A DNA stretch of 64,000 nt from Russula earlei (taxonomy: Eukaryota > Basidiomycota > Agaricomycetes > Russulales > Russulaceae). The translations under genes were made by a program, and so were the position numbers. The notes under the pieces were generated by a model that was not told the DNA's origin, did no database searches, and saw only the letters and a program-made list of their open reading frames with translations. The DNA lies in NCBI GenBank assembly GCA_025769875.1, contig JAGFNK010000094.1:62001-126000 (forward strand), written 5' to 3'. This document shows positions 35,292 through 46,447 of this stretch, piece after piece; the stretch's first letter is position 1, and every line of letters begins with the position of its first letter.

Positions 35292-36821
35292 CAAGCTAAG
35301 CTTGCCTACTCCATTCTGGAGATCAACCTTGAACTACCATCGAATCATTGGGTCCGTGTCCAACCGAGACCATCCCCAGATCTTCCCGAATACGTTGTAG
35401 GAGCTGCCACTTGGGACAGCTTTCATACCTTCCTCTGCTACGTCACCACCGAGAACAATGAAGAACTACCGGTCGAATTCATCAACAACCGTTGGTTCGA
35501 ACTACGACTTAGAAGAGGACAACTCTACACTCACCTAGACCTAGAACTCCTCAGAAACAGTCTTGGATTAGGTTACTGGAGGGAAAACGACCCTCTCTAT
35601 GAACCACCATCAGAATCAGAAGCCTCTTCTACAGAAGGCAACCCCCCTGAACCAGAAAACACTGTTGAAACCCAGACACCCTTTGAATCCCCTGCTTTAG
35701 AACCAGAGGACCCCCTTGGAAACCAGGAACCCATCGAAGCTCTAGAACTCGAACCACAGAACCCCCCAGAACCCAATATGGCAGCCCAACCCCAAGTCGC
35801 TGTACAACCCCCCCAAGTCGCTGCTCAAGCCCCTCAGATGGCCGCCCAGGCCCCCCCAGTCGTTGCCCCACCTCCCCAACCAGCTGCCCCAGCACCACAA
35901 GGCACTAATGGGTCCCTTAGTGGCAAAGAACCTACCGCTTTCACAGGGGAGTGGAACAAGACTAAAAGATTCATCATGGAATTTAACTTGTTCTGGGGCC
36001 TTAATGATGACAAAGCAGTAATGGTTTCCCCTTTCAAACTGAACGATGCTGGCCCTCTCCTATATTCAAGGAGAAAAGGTCGAAGAATGGGTCAACTCAC
36101 AGGCAACCACACTCAGGAATAAAGTGAATAGGACCCAAAACCCAGTTAATAGAATGAATGAAGCATTATGGAATGACTTTGTCACAGACTTCACATTCAA
36201 GTTCACTAATACTGCAGGAGAAAGAAGATGCCCAAGCAGCTATTGTCAAACACTGTAATGAAGGACTCCCTTGATGACTACATTTCCACCTTTGAACAAC
36301 TCCTGAACAAAACTGGGTGGCTGGAGACAGACGTAATTGCCATTGAAAGCTTCAAAAATGGCCTAAAAATCGGACTTTACCGCGCAATTCTGAACAGAGA
36401 TGTCTGGCCCACCACTCTCCAAGAATGGAAGGAGGAGGCTAGAAGACAACACCGACGTTTCATCACCATCAGGGAAAAGCTTAAAGGAAAGACCACACAC
36501 TCCCCCTCAGAACATAAACACCATCACCCCGACCGAATGCAAGTAGATGCTGCCAAGTCCAATTTTAAGAAGCTCACTGAAGAAGAAAGAAAACAATTGG
36601 CAAAAGAAGGACGTTGCTTCCGTTGCAGGGAGAAAGGCCATCTTAGTCGGGAATGCCCTAAAAATACAACCCCCACCACTTCCAAAGCCCGAGTCACTGA
36701 ATCTACCCCAGAACCATCTAAAGAAGAAGAACCAGCTTCCATGGTAGCACGCATGAAAACCCTACCAGCCGAGGAACGAGCCAAGATCTGGGATCTCATC
36801 CTTAAAGAGGATTTTCTCTAG
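35292..36821 (+). pseudogene. Gag of element D
   Basis: The frame is open from the LTR edge (AKLAYSILEINLELPSNHWV) but contains no ATG until 35,778. The N-terminal domain (WDSFHTFLCYVTTENNEELP, NNRWFELRLRRGQLYTHLDL) is conserved in element E. A Pro/Gln-rich linker follows (35,760-35,910), then the capsid domain (GKEPTAFTGEWNKTKRFIME), with frameshifts near 36,045 and 36,230 relative to E. The end carries KEGRCFRCREKGHLSRECPK, a CCHC knuckle (C-x2-C-x4-H-x4-C). Gag stops at UAG 36819-36821, in frame with protease. Confidence 0.82.
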
Positions 36822-37173
36822 GCCAAAGTGCGACAGGCTGGCACAGAGGCCCAAATAGATACCATTGTCAACCATAAAGAAAACTCAATGAAAGTTCCTT
36901 TTATGCTAACAACCAATGGAAAGACTGGACAAGCACTCCTTGACAGTGGAGCAACAGAAAATTTCATCAGTCAAGGAATTGTGGAAAAATTACAAATCCC
37001 ACTTCGAGTCCTCAGAACCCCCAGACCCATCATTAACGTAGACGGTACCAATAACCAAGGAGGAGCACTAACCCATTATGCTCATATTGCCATATGGCAT
37101 GGCCCCACCACATGACTTCTCACCTTCTACTGTCACAAATTTGGGAGAAGATAGAATGATCCTCAGATATCCC
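36822..37173 (+). pseudogene. Aspartic protease of element D (first part)
   Basis: In the same frame as Gag, after UAG. GQALLDSGATENFISQGIVE holds an intact D-S-G-A active site, followed by INVDGTNNQGGALTHY. A TGA at 37113-37115 stands where element E has CGA (Arg). The domain is cut by the solo LTR at 37174 and resumes at 38009 with NPLVNWSTGRL. Confidence 0.82.
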
Positions 37174-38003
37174 TGTTACGAACCAAGGCCAAGTCCTGGC
37201 CGAAGATTGTCCTATTTTACTCAAGAAAAACCTCTCTCACTTTGCATTGCCGACTCCCTTCCATTTTCTGGGCTATCCCTCCTGCGGTACAAGATATTGC
37301 TATTGCAAAGGCACTATAACACGACCAGGCACCAGTTTCCTAATCGGGTAATCATCGCGTGGCAGCCACATGGCCACTCAGCCACCATGGACCCGAAACA
37401 GTGGCACAAACTCTTAGAAACTGTTGCATAAATCATCTGATGTCATCAAGGCTCCAATGACATCATGGCTGACTGAGCAACTCCACAGTGACCTCATAGG
37501 CTCACTAAGCGCTCCACAGTGACATCATAATGATGTCATCGCTCCACAATGATCAGTAATGCGCTCAGTAAGCCTGAAAGCTGACACAAGCAAGTTTATG
37601 CCTCTGTAGTCCTATTGGATGGTACCAAAGAGTCTAGAATAGTCCCAGTGCTTTGTAATCGACCCTGTACACTGTATATAAGCCCCAATGAAGCATGGCA
37701 GTCGTTAGACTGTCCATTTGTGATACTCTCCTCTTCCTGGGTACTCCCCTGTGACCGCTCAGTTTAAAGACTCCTCTCGCTTCCAAGGTACTCTTCTACG
37801 ACCGCCTTGTTTAAAGCCCCCTCGTTGCACTGGCTTCTAACCTTCGCCTCTGCCTCCAGTTACACGTACCAGTCCCCATCTGGTACATCTTAGTCATTTG
37901 GCTCGTCCTCTTGTTCAACGCTGCCTACGCCGCGTACCATCTGTTCCGACCTTTGCCCACCTGCTCCTGAGTCCACACAGGATCAGCAGTACGTGTCTTG
38001 ACA
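37174..38003 (+). repeat. Solo LTR, family F2
   Basis: 830 bp, TGTTACGAACC ... GTCTTGACA, with exact TSD ATCCC at 37169-37173 and 38004-38008. TATA box at 37675-37680. Related to family F1 in the promoter region (shared agactgtccatttg) and in the short ORF near its end. Confidence 0.93.
37866..37970 (+). CDS. LTR-encoded hydrophobic micropeptide, F2 copy 1
   Basis: A 34-codon frame between the TATA box and the LTR end (VPVPIWYILVIWLVLLFNAA then YAAYHLFRPLPTCS), ending TGA. It lacks ATG, but the frame is open upstream to the CTG at 37830. It lines up with the F1 peptide over P-h-W-Y-h-L-h-h-W-x-h-L-L-x-x-A and Y-x-L. Function is unknown; expression is not shown. Confidence 0.33.
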   Translation, partial: VPVPIWYILVIWLVLLFNAAYAAYHLFRPLPTCS

Positions 38004-38008
38004 ATCCC

Positions 38009-39530
38009 TTCCTAAAGGCGATTAACCCCCTTGTCAACTGGAGCACCGGTCGTCTGAGAAACCACTTAGGAATCCTTCTCACCCCCATCCCCCTAACCAA
38101 ACCACCAAAAATCCGGATCGCACAAATAAGAACAACTACCATTCCCCTGGAATACTCACGACATCAGAAAGTCTTCTCAGAAGAAGCAGCCAAACGACTC
38201 CCACCTAGTTGAGGAGAACTCAACTTTAGAATCACCCTGAAACCTGACACCCCCAAGTTCCTTGATTGCTGAACTTACCCACTCCCTCAAAATGAGAAAC
38301 AAGAGTTGTCAAGACAAATACAAGGGGATCTAGCCAAGGGTTTCATCAAAGACGGTATTTCGGATTTTGTGTCCCCTGTCTTCTTTGTCCAAAAAAAGGA
38401 TGGCACTGCCCCACGAATGGTGGTCGATTATCGAAAACTCAATAATGCTACAGTCCCCAATTACCACGCCTTACCCAACATGGAAGAGCAATTGCACCGA
38501 CTAAGGGGCAAAACCACCTTCAGCAAATTTGATGTCCGAGCCGGCTACAATAACATTCTGATCCACCCTGAAGACCGACACAAAGGCGCCTTCAAAACTC
38601 AGTTTGGTACCTTCATCCCCATGGTAATGGGTTTCGGCTTTACCAATGCTCCAGCCACCTTCCAACGAGCAATGAACCATACCCTCCGACCTTGGCTTCT
38701 AAAATACCCAGAAAACACCTGCAACTACCTAGACAATGTGGCAATAGCCACAGGAGTAGGAGAAGAGCTCCTTCACCAACAAATCACACACGAGTTCCTT
38801 GACTTACTCGAAAGAGACTCCTATTTCCTGAAAGCATCAAAATGCACCTTTGAACAACATGAAATTGATTTCCTGGGTTTTCGGATCAACCAAGGAACCC
38901 TCAAAATCGACCCAGTCAAAATGGATGGCCTCAAAAATTGGCCGAGACCCCCCAACAATCTGAAACAGGTACAACAAATCATGGGCGCCCTCAATTACCA
39001 ACAACCGTTCATCCAAGACTTCGCCAAGATAGCTTGCCCCATTTTTTCCACAATCAAGAAAGGGACCCCCTTTCTCTGGACCCCAGAAGCAACTGAAGCA
39101 TTAGAAATCTTAATATCAACAGTCTGCGATGACCCTGAACTTTACACCGCTAACCCTGATCTTCCATATGAGTTAGAAACCGACGCCTCACAATTCGCTA
39201 CTGGGGCAATCCTATTTCAAAAGGACCCAAGAGGAAAAAGAAAAATGATTGGTAACATGTCACATGCATTCAACGAAGCAGAAAGGAACTACCCAGGTCT
39301 GGGATAGAGAGTTCCTAGCCTTGATCCTCGCACTCCAACACTGGCGATACCTATTGGTCGGAACAAAGCACCCCATCAAGATTTTTACGGATCATGCCAA
39401 CCTCGCCCACTACCGACTCCCCCACAAAATCAATAGAAGAATTGCGGGTTACATTTCCATGCTAGTGGATTACCACTTCGAGATTCACCACAAACCCGGA
39501 ACTTCCAATCGTGCTGATGCTCTCTCATGA
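38009..39530 (+). pseudogene. Reverse transcriptase and RNase H of element D
   Basis: After the protease tail the RT reads KGFIKDGISDFVSPVFFVQK, VDYRKLNNATVPNYHALPNM, FSKFDVRAGYNNILIHPEDR and MVMGFGFTNAPATFQRAMNH. The active-site box is YLDN instead of YLDD (element E has YLDD); the change GACGAT to GACAAT is a CpG transition. Then FLKASKCTFEQHEIDFLGFR, and RNase H (YELETDASQFATGAILFQKD). A frameshift at about 39,300 leads to FLALILALQHWRYLLVGTKH and FEIHHKPGTSNRADALS, then TGA. Confidence 0.88.
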
Positions 39531-40504
39531 CTGACCTGACCACAATGATGGGTCAGGAGATAACCAAAACATCACAGCACTCCCTGACAAACTTTTCATT
39601 TCGCACGCTTCACACTGAGGACCTCTATACTCAAGTATTAACCGAACAAAGAAAACGAAAGACAGACCTCCTCATGTGGAAGATCAAGCATGGTCTTCAA
39701 GAAGAAGAAAATGCACTGTTCAAAGATGGAAAATTGGTGGTACCGTATCAAGAACCCCTCTTACGGAAGATCTTGCATACCTATCATGACAGTGTCCTTG
39801 GGGGGCACACAGGAAATGCCCGAACCTTGTACTCAATCCAAGAATCCTTCTGGTGGCCAAAGATGGCCTACTTCATACGGGACTACATTCGAGGGTGTGC
39901 CACCACCTGTCAAGCCAACAAGTCCTCCACACACCCAACTCGCCCCCCAATTTACCCCATTCCCCCAGAATTTCAGAGACCCTTCCAAACTATTGCCATT
40001 GATTGGATTGTTGATCTCCCACCATCAGAAGGGAACAATGCCATTATGACCATCACCGACCATGACTCCACCAAGGCAGCCATATTCATACCCTGCCGTA
40101 AAGACATGGGAACTTTGCAAATGGCCAAGCTATTTTTACGCTACGCCTTCCCATGGACCGGAATTCCCTCCAAAATTATCTCTGACTGTGACTCCCGCTT
40201 TACCTCCAACTTGTTTCAGGAAGTTTCCCGAATCCTCGGGATTAACCAAAATTTAAGCACTGCCTACCACCCCCAAACTGATGGACAATCAGAAAGGACC
40301 AATCAGACCTTGGAAATGTACCTATGCATCTACACAGGAGAAAAGCAGGAAGAATGGGCACACTGGCTCCCCATAGCCCAATACCATTTTAACACCCACA
40401 AATCTACTACCACCAAGAGAACCCCTTACAAACTCCTCATTGGGTTTAACCCTCAAGGGCTGGGCACCCAACTCAAGTCCAAGTTTCCTGGAATCCAAGA
40501 ATGA
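39527..40504 (+). pseudogene. Integrase of element D
   Basis: The zinc domain has HTGNARTLYSIQESFWWPKM and then C-A-T-T-C; element E has C-A-I-C, so D gained one residue in the metal-binding pair. The catalytic triad lies in IAIDWIVDLPPSEGNNAIMT, ISDCDSRFTSNLF and HPQTDGQSERTNQTLEMYL. It ends at TGA 40502-40504, one codon short of joining the next frame. Confidence 0.85.
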
Positions 40505-40522
40505 CTCCAAGCATTAAAAGAC

Positions 40523-42700
40523 ATGAGGGAATCAGCACAAGAAGCAATGAAAAGAGCACAGAATAACTGGATCAAGGAAACCAAGTTCAAAGGTTTCGAA
40601 GAAGGACAGAAGGTTTGGTTGGAAGGCACTAACTTAAAAACTCCCCATCAGTTTCATAAGTTCCGCCCCAAACGATTTGGCCCTTTTACCATTACCAAGC
40701 GAATCTCCCACATTGTTTACCAGCTCCAATTACCGCCCCAATGGAACATCCACAATGTATTTCATGCCTCCCTCTTATCTCCAGTCACAGAGACAGCCGA
40801 ACATGGGCCAAACTTCCCTGAACCACCACCTGACCTTCTCTCGGGAGAATATGAAGTCGAAAAGATTACCGCCCAACATCTCTATAGAAACCGACTCCAA
40901 TACAGGGTCCGGTGGAAAGGGTATTCCGCAGCAGAGGATACCTGGGAACCTCTCTCAAACCTTAAAAATGCTCAAGATGCCATCACCATGTTTCACCTCC
41001 AACAACCCACCAAACTCCATACCATGACCATCACTAACTCTGATCCCGCAGAATCCCATCACTCAGACGAAAGTCTGGATGACTTAGAACATCAATTCCA
41101 AACACTTACGATACAACAACGTACATTACTCCCCCGAATTAACTCACGTAACCCCCCTTCTTATTCCGTTAACGACCCCGCTATCCCCGACCGTGGGTAT
41201 ACAATTTTCAATTTAGCCGCCAGAGAACAACTCTTTTCTGGAATTCTCTCTCCTGGCGACTTCCACGGTTTTCAATTACTTATGACGGACCCCCGTTTCT
41301 CTGAGTTTCATCTATCCGTACGAAGAGCAGTACTTACAGATTTAGTATGGAACCACATCACACGCTCAGCCTACATAAGTACCCCCACCCCTTCTGAGTG
41401 GTCAGCCTGGCACCACGAACACGCTACCTCCACTTACAACACTCCCATGTCGTCCCCCGTTTCTAACTCATCCCCTCTACCTATCCTCACCCCTTCCCCC
41501 ACCATCAAACAAGAACCCCTCACGCCTGAAGTTATTCAACATATCATCGACCAGCGAACCTTCATCGTCCCAGATGAAACTGAGGTCCAAGACCTTGCTG
41601 CTACCCTCAATCCACTCACCATCCGAGAAGGAACACCCTCGCCAACCCCGACTGAAGCAGACCCCACTCACCCTGGCCCCCCTTGGTTTGTTTACGAACC
41701 TTACATGCATGTTCCCCCTTTTTACATTAACGTTAACGGGCGAAAGCGCCTATTACCATACTTACGCGTCGTCTTATATAACAATGAACCCATGCTTCTA
41801 GGGACTATGGGTCGAGGAGAACCCACTTACGGAGAAAAGCTCATCACCCAGCCCGTTGTCTCTGCCCCTCATCCCTCTGTTACTGCCTCTGACCTCCGCC
41901 TCCTCATTGAGGACCACCCCTTCCATTTTGACGCTGCCCAAGCCCTTGAAAACCTCCATGACCCTGGTGCTCTTGCCGACATCTACCATCTCCGTGTCAG
42001 TTCTTTCAAATTGAAAGTCTTGGAGGGCAAGCGCGTCTCTATTCAAGGGGCTCTAAGTGTCCTTCAAGGGCAACTTGCTGACCGACTCCATGAGATCCAG
42101 TCCCACACTAAAGAAACTGCCGCCATCCGCAGTCGCCTTCGGGCCAACAATACTTCCGTCCGAGTTCGTCATCAGCTCGATAACTTGATGACTGATGGGG
42201 GGCTCACCCGCAATGCTGGGCCATATTACTCACTGGCAGGGAGTTACGACAAAATTGAGGAGTCGAAGGAATCATCCACTTCCCCTTCACCGTCCATTCA
42301 CCCTCCTCTCTCCCTGACCCCTCCTCTCGAGTACCTCCCCCCTCGTGTTGTCGACCAGTCCCAAAACGACGCTCCCATGGGGTCACCCTCCCACTTCCCT
42401 CAAATGTTCTCTGATGATGCCAGTACCCCCAACACCCCTCTCACCCCCGCACGAATGACTAAGGCACAGCGTCACCAGCTTCAGAAACAACAACACGTTT
42501 GCAAACACTGCAATACCAAGGGGCATTGGAACAAGGACTGCAACAGACCTCACACTAATTGTAGTGGACAGGATAATTGCATCCTCAGGAGGACCCATTG
42601 GAGCTACAGAGGTTTCTGCCCCAGAGCAATGGGGCCCCAGAGCGCGTGGCCAGAAGTCGAAGGCGATGAACTCTGTGAGTCGGGCCCTGAGACTGATTAG
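40523..42700 (+). CDS. Integrase C-terminal domain, chromodomain and 3' zinc-knuckle module of element D
   Basis: A 725-codon open frame. First comes the integrase C-terminal domain (GFEEGQKVWLEGTNLKTPHQ, WNIHNVFHASLLSPVTETAE). The chromodomain follows (EYEVEKITAQHLYRNRLQYR, VRWKGYSAAEDTWEPLSNL). About 540 further residues are unusual for a gypsy Pol: a Pro/Ser/Thr-rich linker, a folded-looking segment (PFYINVNGRKRLLPYLRVVL), a helical stretch (LRVSSFKLKVLEGKRVSIQG), and at the very end a CCHC knuckle CKHCNTKGHWNKDC. The frame stays open with no stop although the rest of D is damaged. The module may act as a second nucleic-acid-binding protein; that is inference. Confidence 0.75.
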   Translation: MRESAQEAMKRAQNNWIKETKFKGFEEGQKVWLEGTNLKTPHQFHKFRPKRFGPFTITKRISHIVYQLQLPPQWNIHNVFHASLLSPVTETAEHGPNFPEPPPDLLSGEYEVEKITAQHLYRNRLQYRVRWKGYSAAEDTWEPLSNLKNAQDAITMFHLQQPTKLHTMTITNSDPAESHHSDESLDDLEHQFQTLTIQQRTLLPRINSRNPPSYSVNDPAIPDRGYTIFNLAAREQLFSGILSPGDFHGFQLLMTDPRFSEFHLSVRRAVLTDLVWNHITRSAYISTPTPSEWSAWHHEHATSTYNTPMSSPVSNSSPLPILTPSPTIKQEPLTPEVIQHIIDQRTFIVPDETEVQDLAATLNPLTIREGTPSPTPTEADPTHPGPPWFVYEPYMHVPPFYINVNGRKRLLPYLRVVLYNNEPMLLGTMGRGEPTYGEKLITQPVVSAPHPSVTASDLRLLIEDHPFHFDAAQALENLHDPGALADIYHLRVSSFKLKVLEGKRVSIQGALSVLQGQLADRLHEIQSHTKETAAIRSRLRANNTSVRVRHQLDNLMTDGGLTRNAGPYYSLAGSYDKIEESKESSTSPSPSIHPPLSLTPPLEYLPPRVVDQSQNDAPMGSPSHFPQMFSDDASTPNTPLTPARMTKAQRHQLQKQQHVCKHCNTKGHWNKDCNRPHTNCSGQDNCILRRTHWSYRGFCPRAMGPQSAWPEVEGDELCESGPETD

Positions 42701-42713
42701 TTCGGAAAACTAA

Positions 42714-42730
42714 GCATGAGGGGGGCATGA
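42714..42730 (+). other. Polypurine tract of element D
   Basis: A run with GAGGGGGGC directly before the 3' LTR at 42731, the expected plus-strand primer site. Confidence 0.55.
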
Positions 42731-43355
42731 TGTTGTAATTTACCCCCTTGTCGGTTCGTCCATAATCCCTCCCCATTATTGTTCCTCTTGTTATCTCTGT
42801 CCCCATGGTTACCGTTTTATCCCTTGATGGTGATCCCTTATTGTGTTTCACTTATTGTGTTTCACTTATTGTGTTTCACTTATTGTGTTTCACCTATTGT
42901 CAAGCTACTTTTGCTATTGGTCTACCTTTACTTATTGTTCTGCTTATAGTACTGCACAGCCTCGCTACATACAGTATTTAAGCGCCTGTAAAAGCTGGGA
43001 AATGCCCCAAGCTTAGCTTTGTCCCAATTCCTGTCGCATCCCTTGCCCTGTATACTCTCTCAAATCACAACTTGCTTGTGCTGGCCTACATCTTGCTTGA
43101 CCTGGGCACACCTCAAGGAACCCTTGTGTTCCTCTTCCTCCTCTGCCTCTCTCTCATCATCCTCCTCTTCTGTGAAACCAGAAGACCAACTCTGTCCGCG
43201 GACTGAGTCATTGTCTGACTCAGCCTTGAGACGCTAAACCTTTGACCCTGGTCTCCTTGAGCCAGCCCCCACTGAAACCCTTGAACCAAGTCACAGGGAC
43301 TTGGCCCCCCACTGAACCTTGAGCTAACGCTCTTACTGGCCGCGACGCCGTAACA
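42731..43355 (+). repeat. 3' LTR of element D
   Basis: 625 bp, near-identical to 34683-35291 apart from one extra 15-bp repeat unit (42,837-42,898) and scattered substitutions. Confidence 0.9.
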
Positions 43356-43360
43356 CGCGT

Positions 43361-46299
43361 TCCTCTTCCTCTGGCGCCTGTATAGGCTGCTCATCATCCT
43401 CACTTTTGATTGTAGGGAATGGGTCGTCAACACCAGGAATGGTGTCTTCGACAGGTTGTTGCGGTAGTTCCTCACGTGGTTCATTAATTTGTGTGGTACC
43501 TTTAGTGCGTGCTTTGTCGCATTTGGGGTACAGGGTCTCATCGTACAGGGCGGTAGCATTAGTGTAAAGCGTATTATTTGGGAGCCTCATGAAGAGTGAG
43601 GCTTTGATCCCCTCAGTGTGACCAAGGTAGATCATTAGCTCGCTTTTAGGCGAAAGCTTATTGACTCGACGCTTTTCTGGTATGTGCACATATGCACCAC
43701 AACCAAATACTCTGAGGTGTGAGATATCAGGGACCTCATTCTTTAGGACTTCGTAGGGTGTACGCCATTGAAGGCATCTGGCAGGTGTCCTATTGTAACA
43801 GTGTGTCCCATGATTCACTGCAAATTCCCACCAGGAGGGAGGTAGACAAGCTTCAAGGCGCATTGCCTGAGCTTTGTCCATTACAGTGCACATAAAGTGC
43901 TCTGCGCGTCCATTCTGTTGTGGAGTGTATGGGGCGCTTTGCAGGATTTTAATTCCTTCGTCCTTTAGGACATTATCAAAGGCCTCGGACTTGTACTCTC
44001 TGCCAGCATCGGACATCCACTCTTTGATTCCTGCTTTGTATTGGTTCTTGACCATAGCAAGGAATTGTTTGACGGCCATTATGGTCGACTTTTTATTTTT
44101 TAAGAGTGTGATCCATGCATAGGAGGAATAATCGTCAATGAAACTGACGAAATATTCGTACTTATGATACAACTTCACAGGGAAACTCTTAAGGTCCGAG
44201 TGAATACGCTCGAACGGTGCGGAAGCACGAGTTTCAGAAGGGGGGTGCGCAGATGCAGGCATTTTGCCTTGCGCGCAGCCAGGACATACCGGCTGTTCCT
44301 GAGGGATTTTCAGGTCTTCAGGGAGACCCTTGGTATGTGTCTTTGCACGTGTTATGACATCCTTAGATGGGTGGCCAAGGCGTCGGTGAATGACATCATA
44401 ATCTACCGCGTAGATAAGAGAATGCGCTTGCACGCTTTCAATTGAGGTGTCTAACCAATACGTGGTTTGACCCGGGAATTGGGGGTAAGAGGACAGGATT
44501 ATATGTCTGTCCTCTCGTAGGGAAATATGTCTATTATTCCCTAATGCATGCATCCCTTGTTGTAAAAACTCCCCCATAGATAATATCCGAGTGTTTATTT
44601 TCGGAATATAGAGAACAGGAGAAATGTGCGTGACAACTGTTTTAGAGTTGACAGTGTGCCGAAGCAACACAGCGCCTTTGCCTTCCACATATATAGTGTT
44701 ATCTGCAGTTTTAACAGGGGATCTTTCATGCGGCAAAGCCGGCGTATACTCTATAAAGTCTTTTATTTTGAAGGTGAAGTGTGCTGATGCGCCAGAGTCA
44801 AGGAGCCATAAGGATCCCATTTTACTCAAGTCGTGCTTTCCTCTACATCTCAAACAATTTGTGTTACATTCACTATGCAGGGAACTACTTCCTGCGCTAA
44901 TTTGTACATTGTGCGATACAAGCGAACACTTATTAGACATATCTAGCCCTCTTAGGGGCTGGGGAGATGCTAAAAGGTTCTTTAGTGAGTGAAAAGAGAG
45001 AGGGAGGTGCACGCACGCTTCATTATCTTCGGGGTCGCTGCCCCAATCAAGCGCTTCATCCGACAGAGTCAGAGCACGCTCAGGGGTGGCAGCACCTTCT
45101 GGGATACCGTCATATATGTCGAATAAATCCGACGTATTTGTTTGCGCGAAGTCGCCATCGTCCTGGTCCATAGGCTCAGGGACGGGCGATGGGAGTTTGA
45201 CTGCACTTGTCGAGGCAGCGGATTGAGTCGAGATCCGCTGCTCGAGGGTCTTGACTGTCTGTATAGTGGGGGTTACCCCAAGATCGTCAGCAAGATCAAG
45301 CGCTTTGTTTAAGGCCTTGTAAGGGCCGTGAGTGCGTTTGCGAGGGTCAGTCGCAGTTGGGACGGTACGTTGTTGGATCCCCGAAGGACCCAGATGGGCA
45401 ATAGTGGTATTGGTCGGAAGTGGGAGTGCGGCAACGTCCGCAATGTGGGAGTGCCCGGGACCATGGCTGTGATCGGCCTTCTCCTTGCCTTTGCCTTTTC
45501 CTTTGCCGCCACGCTTACCGCGCTGGCGCTTACCGTGCTGGCGCTTGTCCTTATCTTCATCGCGCTTGGGCTTATTGCCCTGCTGCTGATTGGAGAAGGA
45601 AGGGTCACCGTGCTTGCGCTTGACAGCTGAGAGCTTATGGGCACTGTGTTTTTTGTTTGTGCCACGATTGACCTCAGTTTGATATTGAGAGACAATAGCC
45701 TCTCGGACGTCCTTTGGACTAAGATCGGCTAGATCATAGTTCTGAGTGACAATGTGGACAAGCATTTCACATTTCGGGGGAATGGCTGCAAGCATGATGA
45801 GCACCTGTAAGGCGTCAGGAATGATAAGGGAGGATGCAGTGAGACGCTGGAACGCAGCATGTATCCGATCCATTTGTGGGCCAGGATGCTGGCTCGGGTT
45901 AATGCGAATGGAAATGGCTTCTTTGAAGTCCTTATAGATGCTGGTGGTCGTCGCCGTGCCATAAAGGGTATCTAAGCGATTCCAGATAGTTTCAGCGTTA
46001 TCCAAAGACGTAAGGTCTTGTTGGATCGTGATGCTCGATCTAAGGACCATATGACCGACTGCCATATCATTCCCTTTGTTCCATTCTTTCACAGCTGCCA
46101 AAGTGACAGTCTGGGCAGCAATCTCTTCGGGAAGAGGCACCTGAGGAAGGCCAGGGATGGTAGGCAGTTCAAAAGTGCCATTGCAATAACCCCACAGTCC
46201 AACGGACATGAGGTAGGCTTTCATAGCCTTTGACCAAATACCATAGTTAGCACCATCAAGGATGGGGACAACAGGGGCAGAGGGTTGAGACGACGACAT
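43361..46299 (-). CDS. Gag, protease and integrase part of copia element B
   Basis: A frame of about 980 codons from ATG 46299 to the element D boundary. The Gag domain is copia-type (ILDGANYGIWSKAMKAYLMS, DMAVGHMVLRSSITIQQDL). Where most copia Gags have a CCHC knuckle there is instead a very basic Lys/Arg/Gly run at about 45,570-45,490 (KRQHGKRQRGKRGGKGKGKG). A Cys/His cluster CNTNCLRCRGKH precedes the protease motif LWLLDSGASAHFT. Integrase follows with HRRLGHPSKDVI and CPGCAQGKM (zinc domain), then D, D and E in RIHSDLKSFP, WMSDAGREYKSEAF and TPQQNGRAEHF. The polyprotein is cut at 43,360 by element D and would continue at 34,677. Confidence 0.9.
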
Positions 46300-46447
46300 T
46301 GTAGCTGTTAGAAAAGGGCTTAGAGGTCGTCAGTAAGAGTATTGTATTCAAACAAGCCAACATAGTCTCCCCATAGGGTAGACTAGCTTGCTGCAGCATG
46401 CAGGCTTCAGGGATGCTTCGCCATCGTTGCAGCCAATGAAGGCGCAT

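Larger units (their letters stand above)
34683..43355 (+). mobile_element. Gypsy element D (chromovirus), inserted in the copia element
   Basis: LTRs 34683-35291 and 42731-43355, with TSD CACGT (34678-34682) against CGCGT (43356-43360), one mismatch. Its gene order is Gag, UAG, protease, RT/RNase H, integrase, chromodomain, and a long 3' module with a zinc knuckle. It is interrupted by a solo LTR at 37174-38003. Element E (58,034 onward) is a close relative and allows base-by-base comparison. The copy is inactive: frameshifts near 36,045 and 36,230, TGA stops, and YLDD changed to YLDN in RT. Confidence 0.92.
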
